This document shows, one piece after another, positions 30,623 to 44,062 of a stretch of DNA of 64,000 nt. The position numbers and the translations under genes were made by a program. The stretch covers positions 62,001-126,000 of the forward strand of contig JAJOZX010005518.1 in the NCBI GenBank assembly GCA_023014485.1. Direction: 5' to 3'. The DNA is from Bathynomus jamesi. Its lineage: Eukaryota > Arthropoda > Malacostraca > Isopoda > Cirolanidae. The notes beneath the pieces were generated by a model. It was given only the letters and a program-made list of their open reading frames with translations. It was not told the origin of the DNA and did not search any database. How positions within the stretch are numbered: position 1 is the stretch's first letter; each line of letters opens with the position of its first letter.

Positions 30623-32884
30623 TCACTAATAGGTGTTAGGTCGGTGTAGGTTTGAATTTGTGCAATTGCTTTAGGTCTTTGTGATGTTACAGTTCTGAGT
30701 CGAATTTTGTGATGTTACAGTTCTGAGTCGAATTTTGTGATGTTAATGAGTCTTATGAGTAAGTTAAATTGCTGAAATAAATTTTATAACCTACACTACA
30801 GGTTCAATTATAGATTTAGTGTTTTTAGTTAGGATAGGCCTTGAGTGTAAAGAGTAAGGCCTACTTTAAGAGGTAGGCCTATTATGTAATGTAAAGTTAG
30901 GTGGGCCTACTAAATATGCCTATTTGTTGGGCCTACCAAGTAGGCTTATGTTTGGGCTTTTTATTTTATAGGACCTTAAAAGAGTTAAGCCTGTTAAATT
31001 AGCAAGGCTTTGTTTTGAGTTTGAAGAGTAGGACCTATTAAATAGGCTTAATGTTGTGGGCCTATTTTTATAGGACCTAAATTGAGTTATGCTTGTTAAA
31101 TGAACAAGCCTTTGTTTTCGGTTAGTGTAAAGGTAAAGGGATCGGTTCCCATTTACATAGGCCACTATATGAAAAAACTATAGTGGGCTTATGGTTGAAA
31201 TTGGGGTTAGGCCTAATGAGCTAAGCCTAGCCACTGCGTGTCAGTGTAAATTTTAGAGGGGTTAGTTCCCCATACACAGGGCCACCATGTGAAAAAACTA
31301 TAGTGGATTATGATTGAAATTGGGGTTAGGCCTAATGAGCTAAGCCTAGCCACTGTGTATGTTTCATTGTAAATTTTAGAGGGGTCAGTTCCCCATACAC
31401 AGGGCCACCATATGAAAAAGCTATAGTGGGGTTACGGTTGAAATTGGGGTTAGCCCTAATGAGCTAAGCCTAGCCACTGCGTGTCAGTGTAAAATTTAGA
31501 GGGGTTAGTTCCCCACACGCAGGGCCACCATGTGAAAAAACTATATAGGGCTATGGGTTGATTGCCTGTGCCCTCATCCGTTGGAAATTTCCAGCAGACT
31601 TCAGTGGAGGGTTACCGAAAAAAGCCCTATGTTTTTTCGTTAGAGAGTTAGGAATATGTAGTTCTTTAAAGGACCTCTTTATATTTAATTGTTTACGGTA
31701 ATTTTTAGCGTCGGGATTTTAGACGCCTCTATGTTAATGAAAATTAAATTGCCTCACCTTAATTTTGCTGGGTCCTTGGTTTGCTTCGATGTAGGGCGTT
31801 ACGATCATTTTCGGTGTAGGGCCGCCACGATGGAGTTACGCGACGAATTTACTTGAGGTAATTAATATAGGCAGTCACAATATAAACACTTTTAGGGATA
31901 CGCCTATCCTGAAGTTTATCATAAGGAATTCACTCAGACTTTAGGGAAGACAAAAGCACACCCTCCCTGTTTAAAGCGTTCGCTGTAACATAAACAGCCC
32001 TGAGGCCACTCCTTTAATATATCTTCATATTTCATTATAAATTGCTGATTTGACAAAGGTTGTTGACTCTTTCTCTCTTGTATTTTGCATGGGTTAGCAA
32101 ATGGAAAATTTCGTTCACGTGAAATAAATGAAGGTTTCTCGTGGTTATACAGACCCGACGCCTACATACGGTTTCTATGTATGTATGGCAATCATTTCAT
32201 TCCCATTAGGCTATGTCGCCAATCCCGAGCCAATTTTGTATAGATATTTAATTCAATTAATTAATAATTTATATTTAATTATGAAATAAAGGTATCACAT
32301 ATGATACCATGTTGTAAGCGCGTATAGTTTTTCCATATACTGGGGGGGGGGGCCGGAGAAGAATTTGTATGTTATAATCAAATTTTTGATAAACTGTGTT
32401 TTAAACCATGTGAAATGGATTGAAAAGAATGAAATAGGAATTTAGGAAGAGAGTTTACTCAAGACCTATTTAAATATAAAAGTTCAAGAGGCCAAATTCT
32501 CAAGTTTAGTTAAAGTTATGTCAATCAGTTCGACTCCCTTTAGGTACAGGAAATTTATGGAATTAAAGTAAAGTTATTAAGCATTTTAACTTTGCTCATT
32601 ATGTGTGTAAATTTTATAAATGCTGGTTTACTGACGTGGTTTTGGAGTTTTGTCATGTTTTATTTTGTTAACAATTTATGTTTTAAAGTGACTTCTACGT
32701 TGGTGAGTTAATTGAAATATACTGTACTTCCATGTTGTGTTGTTTGGTTTAAAGAGTTTGTACTGTATTCAAACCTCCTACCACTTCAGATTAGTCAATA
32801 CCCGTAGTTTTAGTGGAGTAAATGTTACTCCTCCACAGGTAGATCTGGAGGGCTTGGGGCTTTGAATCCTGTACTGTTTTTGTG

Positions 32885-33560
32885 ATGTTTGGTCTCTGGC
32901 GATTGGAGGCCATAAAAACCTTGTAATAGTTTGGGTTGTGGCCAAGGTAGGCCACAAGACCCTTGTAATAGTTTGGTATGTGGCCAAGGGAGGCCACAAG
33001 ACCCTTGTAATAGTTTAGGTTGTGGCCAAGGTAGGCCAGAAGACCCTTGTAATAGTTTGGTCTGTGGCCAAGGGAGGCCAGAAGACCCTTGTAATAGTTT
33101 GGTTTGTGGCCAAGGGAGGCCAGAAGACCCCTGTAATAGTTTGGTCTGTGGCCAAGGGAGGCCAGAAGACCCTTGTAATAGTTTGGGCTGTGGCCAAGGG
33201 GAGGCCACAAAACCCTTGTAATAATTTGGTTTGTGGCCAAGGAAGGCCACAAGACCCTTGTAATAGTTTGGGCTGTGGCCAAGGGGAGGCCACAGGACCC
33301 TTGTAATAGTTTGGTCTGTGGCCAAGGAAGGCCACAAGACCCTTGTAATAGTTTGGGTTGTGGCCAAGGGGAGGCCACAAGACCCTTGTAATAGGTTGGG
33401 CTATGGCCAAGTGAGGCCATCAGCCCCTTGATGAATATGTTGGGCTATGGCCAAGGTAGGCCAAGCCGTTTTGATGAATTTGTTCGGCTATGGCCAAGGT
33501 AGGCCATCAGCCGTTTGATGAATTGTTGGGCTATGGCCAAGGGTAGGCCATCAGCCCTTT
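32885..33560. repeat. 42-bp minisatellite array, unit 4
   Basis: Begins with the GTCTCTGGCGATTGG variant related to that of unit 3. Confidence 0.95.
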
Positions 33561-33718
33561 AGAGTAGAGTAGTTTGTTTGTACGTGTCACTGTCTAACCA
33601 TATAATTTTTGGCACAAAATTATGTGCACAGAATCAGAGCGCAGCAATAAAAGCTTTTACTCTCCGATCCTTGGTTATGTTTAGACAGGTTGTTGTGTTT
33701 GAGACACATGGAAAGAGT

Positions 33719-33721
<3 letters not shown>

Positions 33722-33779
<58 letters not shown>
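33722..33779. repeat. (GT)n microsatellite, unit 4
   Basis: About 29 GT dinucleotides, the longest tract in the window. Confidence 0.95.
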
Positions 33780-33780
<1 letters not shown>

Positions 33781-34015
33781 GCATCCCTCAGAATCCAGTT
33801 GGAATTCAAAACTTGGATTCACCACTCCAATGAAGTTAATACCCGTAGTTATGAATGAGTAAAGGTTGTGTATGATAGTATCCTACAGGTAGGTCTGGAA
33901 GGTTTGAGGGTTTTGAAGGAATCCAATCTGTTTGCAAGGAATGTATGTGTCTGTTGATGAAATCTGTTGTGATTCTTCCTTTAAAAGAAGAATTGGATGT
34001 TTGGAGTCGTATGTA

Positions 34016-35375
34016 CAGGGTGGGGCACGGGAATCAAGTGTTTTTTGAATAGCTAGTAATCGGCCATTAGGAATGGGAGGGGCGTGCGGTAGGTAGCATT
34101 CCATTCCTGGGTTCATAGCATTTAACTTTAACTAACACTCACCTTTATCTTTCAGGTGCCATCATGGAGCAGTGGACGTTAGAACACCGCATGTTCGCGT
34201 ATGATCATTTTGTTAGGAGTGGCGAGTCAGTGACAGCAGTTCAGCGTGCGTTTCGCCGCAGATTCAACATTCATCGAAATGACTCTGTTCCCGCTCGTGA
34301 CACAATCTTACGTTGGGTTAACAATCTTCGAACAGGAGGCTCAATAATGAAAACAAAACCGAAGGGGCCGCAACGCACTGTGCGTACTCCAGAGAACGTT
34401 GAAAGGGTCAGACAAGCGATGTTGCAAAGCCCAGGCCGCTCTGCTCGGAGACATTCAGCTGCACTCGGAATCAGCAATCGTACTGTTAGACGGATTTTGC
34501 ATGAAGAATTACATTTTCACCCATACAAGTTAGCGATGGTGCAGGAATTGAATGTAAACGATTGCCCCCAACGACTGAAATTTGCACAGGAAATGCTTGC
34601 ACTTTATGAGCAGAATGAAAACATGATGGTGGTAATGAGTGATGAAGCCCATTTCCACCTTAATGGGGCCGTCAACAATCAAAACTGTCGGTATTGGGCT
34701 GCTGAAAATCCGCGACAACTCCATGAAAAACCGCTGCATAGCCCTAAGGTTACAGTTTGGTGCGCGGTGAGAAAGTTTGGCGTCATCGGTCCCTATTTCT
34801 TCGAACAAAATGGGGTTACCGTTACCATAACATCTGGGCGTTACATTGAGATGGTGAACACCTTTTTCATCCCTGAGTTACGAAGAAGGCGTATTGCTCG
34901 TCGACATTTGTGGTTTCAGCAAGATGGGGCCACGCCACACACCGCCAGAGCGTCAATGGCTGTTCTTCGCCCCCCTGTTTCCCAACCATCTCATTTCGAG
35001 ATTTGGTGACATTGCATGGCCCCCTCGGTCCCCTGACTTGTCCACATGTGACTTCTTTCTATGGGGGTACCTCAAGTCACGTGTCTACGAGGACAAGCCC
35101 CGTACATTAGATGCATTGAAGGACGATCCGTCAACAAATCATCCAAATCAACAGAGACATGCTGGGAAGAGTGGAGGCCAATTTTCGTAAACGCCTTCAA
35201 CAATGCGTCGACGGCCAAGGACATCATATGCCAGATATAATTTTCGGTACATGATTATTATGACATGAAATGCTATGTTCTTACGAATGTTGTTCTACCA
35301 ATATATTTTCTTTACAAAAATAAATATCATTTTCCTGATTATTCCAAAAACACTTGGTTCCCGTGCCCCACCCTT
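34016..35375 (+). mobile_element. Tc1/mariner-superfamily transposon, 1,360 bp, in unit 4
   Basis: The left end CAGGGTGGGGCACGGGAA and the right end (reverse complement AAGGGTGGGGCACGGGAA) are inverted repeats identical except at the outermost base. TA flanks both sides (34014-34015 and 35376-35377). Nine other units show the empty site GTCGTATGTATATATTTATA, confirming the insertion point and the TA duplication. The single gene inside (34164-35254) encodes a DDE_3-type transposase with two frameshifts. Well-kept ends and long open frames suggest a fairly recent insertion. Confidence 0.97.
34164..35254 (+). pseudogene. Tc1/mariner-superfamily transposase, two frameshifts
   Basis: The start ATG at 34164 opens MEQWTLEHRMFAYDHFVRSG, the beginning of an N-terminal helix-turn-helix region; SVTAVQRAFRRRFNIHR and a second HTH-like stretch (SARRHSAALGISNRTVRRIL) follow. 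The DDE catalytic domain has MSDEAHFHLNGAVNNQNCRY (first Asp), WFQQDGATPHTARASM (second Asp) and, after a one-base insertion in the C6 run at 34970-34975, IAWPPRSPDLSTCDFFLWGY (third Asp). The second-to-third Asp spacing is about 36 residues if that shift is ignored. A further shift near 35120 leads to NRDMLGRVEANFRKRL and a stop at 35252-35254. The full length would be about 362 codons, typical for the superfamily. The enzyme would bind the element's ends and cut and paste it at TA. As it stands no complete transposase can be made. Confidence 0.95.
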
Positions 35376-35529
35376 TATATATTTATATACTATACCGTAC
35401 GTATGTGTGTAAATGTGTATTTTGTTATAGGGTTTTATTTTTGGGTTTTGGATTAGGTTAATCAATTGGGCCGAGTAAAGATCCTCAAACGTTGCATTTG
35501 AGACCCTTATATCAAGCCTTGTCTGTTTT

Positions 35530-36419
35530 ATGCCTATATGTCAAATAGGATTTGGAATAGGTTGGGCCTATATGTCAAATAGGACTTGGAATAGGTTGGA
35601 CCTATATGTCAAATAGGACTTGGAATAGGTTTGGGCCTATATGTCAAATAGGATTTGGAATAGGTTGGGCCTATATGTCAAATAGGACTTGGTATGCCTA
35701 TATGTAAAATAGGAATTGAAATAGTTTGGGCCTATATGTCAAATAGGACTTGGTATAGGTTGGGCCTATATGTCAAATAGGACTTGGAATAGGTTGGGCC
35801 TATATGTCAAATAGGACTTGGTATAGGTTGGGCCTATATGTCAAATAGGACTTGGTATAGGTTGGGCCTATATGTCAAATAGGACTTGGTATGCTTATAT
35901 GTCAAATAGGAATTGGAATAGGTTGGGCCTATATGTCAAATAGGACTTGGAATAGGTTGGGCCTATATGTCAAATAGGACTTGGAATAGGTTGGGCCTAT
36001 ATGTCAAATAGGACTTGGTATGCCTATATGTCAAATAGGATTTGGAATAGGTTGGGCCTATATGTCAAATAGGACTTGGTATGCCTATGTGTCAAATAGG
36101 ATTTGGAATAGGTTGGGCCTATATGTCAAATAGGAATTGGAATAGGTTGGGCCTATATGTCAAATAGGACTTGGTATAGGTTGGGCCTATATGTCAAATA
36201 GGACTTGGAATAGGTTGGGCCTATATGTCAAATAGGATTTGGAATAGGTTGGGCCTATATGTCAAATAGGACTTGGTATAGGTTGGGCCTATATGTCAAA
36301 TAGGACTTGGAATAGGTTGGGCCTATATGTCAAATAGGACTTGGAATAGGTTGGGCCTATATGTCAAATAGGACTTGGAATAGGTTGGGCCTATATGTCA
36401 AATAGGACTTGGAATAGGG
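35530..36419. repeat. 34-bp minisatellite array, unit 4
   Basis: 890 bp, the same monomer order as units 1-2, with the variant ATATGTAAAATAGGAATTG near 35699 that is also found in units 5, 8 and 10. Confidence 0.95.
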
Positions 36420-38681
36420 TCACTAATAGGTGTTAGGTGGGTGTAGGTTTGAATTTGTGCAATTGCTTTAGGTCTTTGTGATGTTACAGTTCTGAGTCGA
36501 ATTTTGTGATGTTACAGTTCTGAGTCGAATTTTGTGATGTTAATGAGTCTTATGAGTAAGTTAAATTGCTGAAATAAATTTTATAACCTACACTACAGGT
36601 TCAATTATAGATTTAGTGTTTTTAGTTAGGATAGGCCTTGAGTGTAAAGAGTAAGGCCTACTTTAAGAGGTAGGCCTATTATGTAATGTAAAGTTAGGTG
36701 GGCCTACTAAATATGCCTATTTGTTGGGCCTACCAAGTAGGCTTATGTTTGGGCCTATTATTTTATAGGACCTTAAAAGAGTTAAGCCTGTTAAATTAGC
36801 AAGGCTTTGTTTTGAGTTTGAAGAGTAGGACCTATTAAATAGGCTTAATGTTGTGGGCCTATTTTATAGGACCTAAATTGAGTTATGCTTGTTAAATGAA
36901 CAAGCCTTTGTTTTCGGTTAGTGTAAAGGTAAAGGGATCGGTTCCCAGTTACATAGGCCACTATATGAAAAAACTATAGTGGGGTTATGGTTGAAATTGG
37001 GGTTAGGCCTAATGAGCTAAGCCTAGCCACTGCGTGTCAGTGTAAATTTTAGAGGGGTTAGTTCCCCATACACAGGGCCACCATGTGAAAAAAACTATAG
37101 TGGATTATGATTGAAATTGGGGTTAGGCCTAATGAGCTAATCCTAGCCACTGTGTGTGTTTCAGTGTAAATTTTAGAGGGGTCAGTTCCCCATACACAGG
37201 GCCACCATATGAAAAAGCTATAGTGGGGTTACGGTTGAAATTGGGGTTAGGCCTAATGAGCTAAGCCTAGCCACTGCGTGTCAGTGTAAATTTTAGAGGG
37301 GTTAGTTCCCCACACGCAGGGCCACCATGTGAAAAAACTATATAGGGCTATGGGTTGATTGCCTGTGCCCTCATCGTTGGAAATTTCCAGCAGACTTCAG
37401 TGGAGGGTTACCGACAAAAGCCCTATGTTTTTTCGTTAGAGAGTTATGAATATGTAGGTCTTTAAAGGACCTCTTTATATTTAATTGTTTACGGTAATTT
37501 TTTGCGTCGGGATTTTAGACGCCTATATGTTAATGAAAATGAAATTGCCTCACCTTAATTTTGCTGGGTCCTTGGTTTGCTTCGATGTAGGGCGTTACGA
37601 TCATTTTCGGTGTAGGGCCGCCACGATAGAGTTACGCGACGAATTTACTTGGTAATTAATATAGGCAGTCACAATATAAACACTTTTAGGGATACGCCTA
37701 TCCTGAAGTTTATCATAAGGAATTCACTCAGAACTTTAGGGAAGACAAAAGCACACCCTCCCTGTTTAAAGCGTTCGCTGTAACATAAACAGCCCTGAGG
37801 CCACTCCTTTAATATATCTTCATATTTCATTATAAATTGCTGATTTGACAAAGGTTGTTGACTCTTTCTCTTTTGTATTTTGCATGGGTTAGCAAATGGA
37901 AAATTTCGTTCACGTGAAATAAATGAAGGTTTCTCGTGGTTATACAGACCCGACGCCTACATACGGTTTCTATGTATGTATGGCAATCATTTCATTCCCA
38001 TTAGGCTATGTCGCCAATCCCGAGCCAATTTTGTATAGATATTTAATTCAATTAATTAATAATTTATATTTAATTATGAAATAAAGGTATCACATATGAT
38101 ACCATGTTGTAAGCGCGTATAGTTTTTCCATATATTGAGGGGGGGGGCGGAGAAAAATTTGTATGTTATAATCAAATTTTTGATAAACTGTGTTTTAAAC
38201 CATGTGAAATGGATTGAAAAGAATGAAATAGGAATTTAGGAAGAGAGAGTTTACTCAAGACCTATTTAAATATAAAAGTTCAAGAGGCCAACTTCTCAAG
38301 TTTAGTTAAAGTTATGTCAATCAGTTCGACTCCCTTTAGGTATAGGAAATTTATGGAATTAAAGTAGTTATTAAGCATTTTAACTTTGCTCATTATGTGT
38401 GTAAATTTTATAAATGCTGGTTTACTGACGTGGTTTTGGAGTTTTGTCATGTTTTATTTTGTTAACAATTTATGTTTTAAAGTGACTTCTACGTTGGTGA
38501 GTTAATTGAAATATACTGTACTTCCATGTTGTGTTGTTTGGTTTAAAGAGTTTGTACTGTATTCAAACCTCCTACCACTTCAGATTAGTCAATACCCGTA
38601 GTTTTAGTGGAGTAAATGTTACTTCCTCCACAGGTAGATCTGGATGGCTTGGGGCTTTGAATCCTGTACTGTTTTTGTGTT

Positions 38682-39441
38682 GTTTGGTCTCTGGCCATGG
38701 GAGGCCATAAAACCCTTGTAATAGTTTGGGTTGTGGCCAAGGTAGGCCACAAGACCCTTGTAATAGATTGGTCTGTGGCCAAGGGAGGCCACAAGACCCT
38801 TGTAATAGTTTGGTATGTGGCCAAGGGAGGCCACAAGACCCTTGTAATAGTTTATGTTGTGGCCAAGGTAGGCCAGAAGACCCTTGTAATAGTTTGGTCT
38901 GTGGCCAAGGGAGGCCAGAAGACCCTTGTAATAGTTTGGTATGTGGCCAAGGGAGGCCAGAAGACCCCTGTAATAGTTTGGTCTGTGGCCAAGGGAGGCC
39001 AGAAGACCCTTGTAATAGTTTGGGCTGTGGCCAAGCGGAGGCCACAAAACCCTTGTAATAATTTGGTCTGTGGCCAAGGAAGGCCACAAGACCCTTGTAA
39101 TAGTTTGGGCTGTGGCCAAGGGGAGGCCACAGGACCCTTGTAATAGTTTGTTCTGTGGCCAAGGAAGGCCACAAGACCCTTGTAATAGGTTGGGTTGTGG
39201 CCAAGGGGAGGCCACAAGACCCTTGTAATAGGTTGGGCTATGGCCAAGTGAGGCCATCAGCCCCTTGATGAATATGTTGGGCTATGGCCAAGGTAGGCCA
39301 AGCCGTTTTGATGAATTTGTTCGGCTATGGCCAAGGTAGGCCATCAGCCGTTTGATGAATTGTTGGGTTATGGCCAAGGGTAGGCCATCAGCCGTTTGAT
39401 GAATTGTTGGGCTATGGCCAAGGGTAGGCCATCAGCCCTTT
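38682..39441. repeat. 42-bp minisatellite array, unit 5
   Basis: Standard array with one more GATGAATTGTTGGG-type monomer than unit 4. Confidence 0.95.
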
Positions 39442-39597
39442 AGAGTAGAGTAGTTTGTTTGTACGTGTCACTGTCTAACCATATAATTTTTGGCACAAAA
39501 TTATGTGCACAGAATCAGAGCGCAGCAATAAAAGCTTTTACTCTCCGATCATTGGTTATGTTTAGACAGGTTGTTGTGTTTGAGACATGGAAAGAGT

Positions 39598-39600
<3 letters not shown>

Positions 39601-39642
<42 letters not shown>
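39601..39642. repeat. (GT)n microsatellite, unit 5
   Basis: About 21 GT dinucleotides. Confidence 0.95.
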
Positions 39643-39643
<1 letters not shown>

Positions 39644-40030
39644 GCATTCCTCAGAATCCAGTTGGTCTTCAAAACTTGGATTCACCACTCCAATGAAGTT
39701 AATACCCGTAGTTATGAATGAGTAAAGGTTGTGTATGATAGTATCCTACAGGTAGGTCTGGAAGGTTTGGGGGTTTTGAAGGAATCCAATCTGTTTGCAA
39801 GGAATGTATGTGTCTGTTGATGAAATCTGTTGTGATTCTTCCCTTAAAAGAAGAATTGGATGTTTGGAGTCGTATGTATATATTTATATACTGTACCGTA
39901 CGTATGTGTTTAAATGTGTATTTTGTTATAGGGTTTTATTTTTGGGTTTTGGATTAGGTTAATCAATTGGGCCGAGTAAAGATCCTCAAACGTTGCATTT
40001 GAGACCGTTATATCAAGCCTTGTCTGTTTT

Positions 40031-40859
40031 ATGCCTATATGTCAAATAGGATTTGGAATAGGTTGGGCCTATATGTCAAATAGGACTTGGAATAGGTTGG
40101 ACCTATATGTCAAATAGGACTTGGAATAGGTTTGGGCCTATATGTCAAATAGGATTTGGAATAGGTTGGGCCTATATGTCAAATAGGACTTGGTATGCCT
40201 ATATGTAAAATAGGAATTGAAATAGTTTGGGCCTATATGTCAAATAGGACTTGGTATAGGTTGGGCCTATATGTAAAATAGGACTTGGAATAGGTTGGGC
40301 CTATATGTCAAATAGTACTTGGTATAGGTTGGGCCTATATGTCAAATAGGACTTGGTATAGGTTGGGACTATATTTCAAATAGGACTTGGTATGCTTATA
40401 TGTCAAATAGGAATTGGAATAGGTTGGGCCTATATGTCAAATAGGACTTGGAATAGGTTAGGCCTATATGTCAAATAGGACTTGGAATAGGTTGGGCCTA
40501 TATGTCAAATAGGACTTGGTATGCCTATATGTCAAATAGGATTTGGAATAGGTTGGGCCTATATGTCAAATAGGAATTGGAATAGGTTGGGCCTATATGT
40601 CAAATAGGACTTGGTATAGGTTGGGCCTATATGTCAAATAGGACTTGGAATAGGTTGGGCCTACATGTCAAATAGGATTTGGAATAGGTTGGGCCTATAT
40701 GTCAAATAGGACTTGGTATAGGTTGGGCCTATATGTCAAATAGGACTTGGAATAGGTTGGGCCTATATGTCAAATAGGACTTGGAGTAGGTTGGGCCTAT
40801 ATGTCAAATAGGACTTGGAATAGGTTGGGCCTATATGTCAAATAGGACTTGGAATAGGG
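40031..40859. repeat. 34-bp minisatellite array, unit 5
   Basis: 829 bp; one short-monomer pair present in unit 4 (the TATGCCTATGTGTC block) is missing. Confidence 0.95.
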
Positions 40860-43094
40860 TCACTAATAGGTGTTAGGTGGGTGTAGGTTTGAATTTGTGC
40901 AATTGCTTTAGGTCTTTGTGATGTTACAGTTCTGAGTCGAATTTTGTGATGTTAATGAGTCTTATGAGTAAGTTAAATTGCTGAAATAAATTTTATAACC
41001 TACACTACAGGTTCAATTATAGATTTAGTGTTTTTAGTTAGGATAGGCCTTGAGTGTAAAGAGTAAGGCCTACTTTAAGAGGTAGGCCTATTATGTAATG
41101 TAAAGTTAGGTGGGCCTACTAAATATGCCTATTTGTTGGGCCTACCAAGTAGGCTTATGTTTGGGCCTATTATTTTATAGGACCTTAAAAGAGTTAAGCC
41201 TGTTAAATTAGCAAGGCTTTGTTTTGAGTTTGAAGAGTAGGACCTATTAAATAGGCTTAATGTTGTGGGCCTATTTTAATAGGACCTAAATTGAGTTATG
41301 CTTGTTAAATGAACAAGCCTTTGTTTTCGGTTAGTGTAAAGGTAAAGGGATCGGTTCCCAGTTACATAGGCCACTATATGAAAAAACTATAGTGGGGTTA
41401 TGGTTGAAATTGGGGTTAGGCCTAATGAGCTAAGCCTAGCCACTGCGTGTCAGTGTAAATTTTAGAGGGGTTAGTTCCCCATACACAGGGCCACCATGTG
41501 AAAAAAACTATAGTGGATTATGATTGAAATTGGGGTTAGGCCTAATGAGCTAATCCTAGCCACTCTGTGTGTTTCAGTGTAAATTTTAGAGGGGTCAGTT
41601 CCCCATACACAGGGCCACCATATGAAAAAGCTATAGTGGGGTTACGGTTGAAATTGGGGTTACGCCTAATGAGCTAAGCCTAGCCACTGCGTGTCAGTGT
41701 AAATTTTAGAGGGGTTAGTTCCCCACACTCAGGGCCACCATGTGAAAAAACTATATAGGGCTATGGGTTGATTGCCTGTGCCCTCATTCGTTGGAAATTT
41801 CCAGCAGACTTCAGTGGAGGGTTACCGACAAAAGCCCTATGTTTTTTCGTTAGAGAGTTATGAATATGTAGGTCTTTAAAGGACCTCTTTATATTTAATT
41901 GTTTACGGTAATTTTTTGCGTCGGGATTTTAGACGCCTATATGTTAATGAAAATGAAATTGCCTCACCTTAATTTTGCTGGGTCCTTGGTTTGCTTCGAT
42001 GTAGGGCGTTACGATCATTTTCGGTGTAGGGCCGCCACGATAGAGTTACGCGACGAATTTACTTGAGGTAATTAATATAGGCAGTCACAATATAAACACT
42101 TTTAGGGATACGCCTATCCTGAAGTTTATCATAAGGAATTCACTCAGAACTTTAGGGAAGACAAAAGCACACCCTCCCTGTTTAAAGCGTTCGCTGTAAC
42201 ATAAACAGCCCTGAGGCCACTCCTTTAATATATCTTCATATTTCATTATAAATTGCTGATTTGACAAAGGTTGTTGACTCTTTCTCTTTTGTATTTTGCA
42301 TGGGTTAGCAAATGGAAAATTTCGTTCACGTGAAATAAATGAAGGTTTCTCGTGGTTATACAGACCCGACGCCTACATACGGTTTCTATGTATGTATGGC
42401 AATCATTTCATTCCCATTAGGCTATGTCGCCAATCCCGAGCCAATTTGTATAGATATTTAATTCAATTAATTAATAATTTATATTTAATTATGAAATAAA
42501 GGTATCACATATGATACCATGTTGTAAGCGCGTATAGTTTTTCCATATATTGAGGGGGGGGCGGAGAAAAATTTGTATGTTATAATCAAATTTTTGATAA
42601 ACTGTGTTTTAAACCATGTGAAATGGATTGAAAAGAATGAAATAGGAATTTAGGAAGAGAGAGTTTACTCAAGACCTATTTAAATATAAAAGTTCAAGAG
42701 GCCAACTTCTCAAGTTTAGTTAAAGTTATGTCAATCAGTTCGACTCCCTTTAGGTATAGGAAATTTATGGAATTAAAGTAGTTATTAAGCATTTTAACTT
42801 TGCTCATTATGTGTGTAAATTTTATAAATGCTGGTTTACTGACGTGGTTTTGGAGTTTTGTCATGTTTTATTTTGTTAACAATTTATGTTTTAAAGTGAC
42901 TTCTACGTTGGTGAGTTAATTGAAATATACTGTACTTCCATGTTGTGTTGTTTGGTTTAAAGAGTTTGTACTGTATTCAAACCTCCTACCACTTCAGATT
43001 AGTCAATACCCGTAGTTTTAGTGGAGTAAATGTTACTCCTCCACAGGTAGATCTGGAGGGCTTGGGGCTTTGAATCCTGTACTGTTTTTGTGTT

Positions 43095-43850
43095 GTTTGG
43101 TCTCTGGCCATGGGAGGCCATAAAACCCTTGTAATAGTTTGGGTTGTGGCAAAGGTAGGCCACAAGACCCATGTAATAGATTGGTCTGTGGCGAAGGGAG
43201 GCCACAAGACCCTTGTAATAGTTTGGTATGTGGCCAAGGGAGGCCACAAGACCCTTGTAATAGTTTATGTTGTGTCCAAGGTAGGCCAGAAGACCCTTGT
43301 AATAGTTTGGTCTGTGGCCAAGGGAGGCCAGAAGACCCTTGTAATAGTTTGGTATGTGGCCAAGGGAGGCCAGAAGACCCCTGTAATAGTTTGGTCTGTG
43401 GCCAAGGGAGGCCAGAAGACCCTTGTAATAGTTTGGGCTGTGGCCAAGGGGAGGCCAAAAAACCCTTGTAATAATTTGGTCTGTGGCCAAGGAAGGCCAC
43501 AAGACCCTTGTAATAGTTTGGGCTGTGGCCAAGGGGAGGCCACAGGACCCTTGTAATAGTTTGGTCTGTGGCCAAGGAAGGCCACAAGACCCTTGTAATA
43601 GTTTGGGTTGTGGCCAAGGGGAGGCCACAAGACCCTTGTAATAGGTTGGGCTATGGCCAAGTGAGGCCATCAGCCCTTGATGAATAGTTGGGCTATGGCC
43701 AAGGTAGGCTAAGCCGTTTGATGAATTTGTCGGCTATGGCCAAGGTAGGCCATCAGCCGTTTGATGAATTGTTGGGCTATGGCCAAGGGTAGGCCATCAG
43801 CCGTTTGATGAATTGTTGGGCTATGGCCAAGGGTAGGCCATCAGCCCTTT
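43095..43850. repeat. 42-bp minisatellite array, unit 6
   Basis: Standard array with several private substitutions (TGGCAAAGG, TGGCGAAGG, GTGTCCAAGG) that weaken individual hairpin stems. Confidence 0.95.
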
Positions 43851-44011
43851 AGAGTAGAGTAGTTTGTTTGTACGTGTCACTGTCTAACCATATAATTTTT
43901 GGCACAAAATTATGTGCACAGAATCAGAGCGCAGCAATAAAAGCTTTTACTCTCCGATCCTTGGTTATGTTTAGACAGGTTGTTGTGTTTGAGACACATG
44001 GAAAGAGTAGA

Positions 44012-44061
<50 letters not shown>
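44012..44061. repeat. (GT)n microsatellite, unit 6
   Basis: GT tract with one early GC interruption. Confidence 0.95.

Positions 44062-44062
<1 letters not shown>

Larger units (their letters stand above)
26904..31544. repeat. Macrosatellite unit 3
   Basis: Standard layout; the 34-bp array is longer than usual. The poly-G tract is the longest seen (about 16 G near 27693-27708). The short ORF is intact (27230-27391). The 42-bp array starts with the variant TGATGTTTGGTCTCTGGCGA shared only with unit 4. Confidence 0.95.
31545..37341. repeat. Macrosatellite unit 4, interrupted by a transposon
   Basis: Standard layout with a 1,360-bp mariner-type element at 34016-35375 inserted in the linker between the GT tract and the 34-bp array. 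Without the element and its duplicated TA the unit is 4,435 bp. The short ORF region (about 31888-32049) has a one-base loss (CTCAGACTTTAGG against CTCAGAACTTTAGG) and is broken. Confidence 0.95.
37342..41754. repeat. Macrosatellite unit 5
   Basis: The short ORF is intact (37669-37830). Markers of the second subfamily first appear here: TATATTGAGGGGG before the poly-G tract, AAAGTAGTTATTAAGC with a 4-bp loss, GTTTATGTTGTGG in the 42-bp array and AATTTTTTGCGTCGG near 37495. Only one 29-bp repeat is left. The unit's last ~121-bp repeat carries CCCCACACTCAGGG. Confidence 0.95.
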
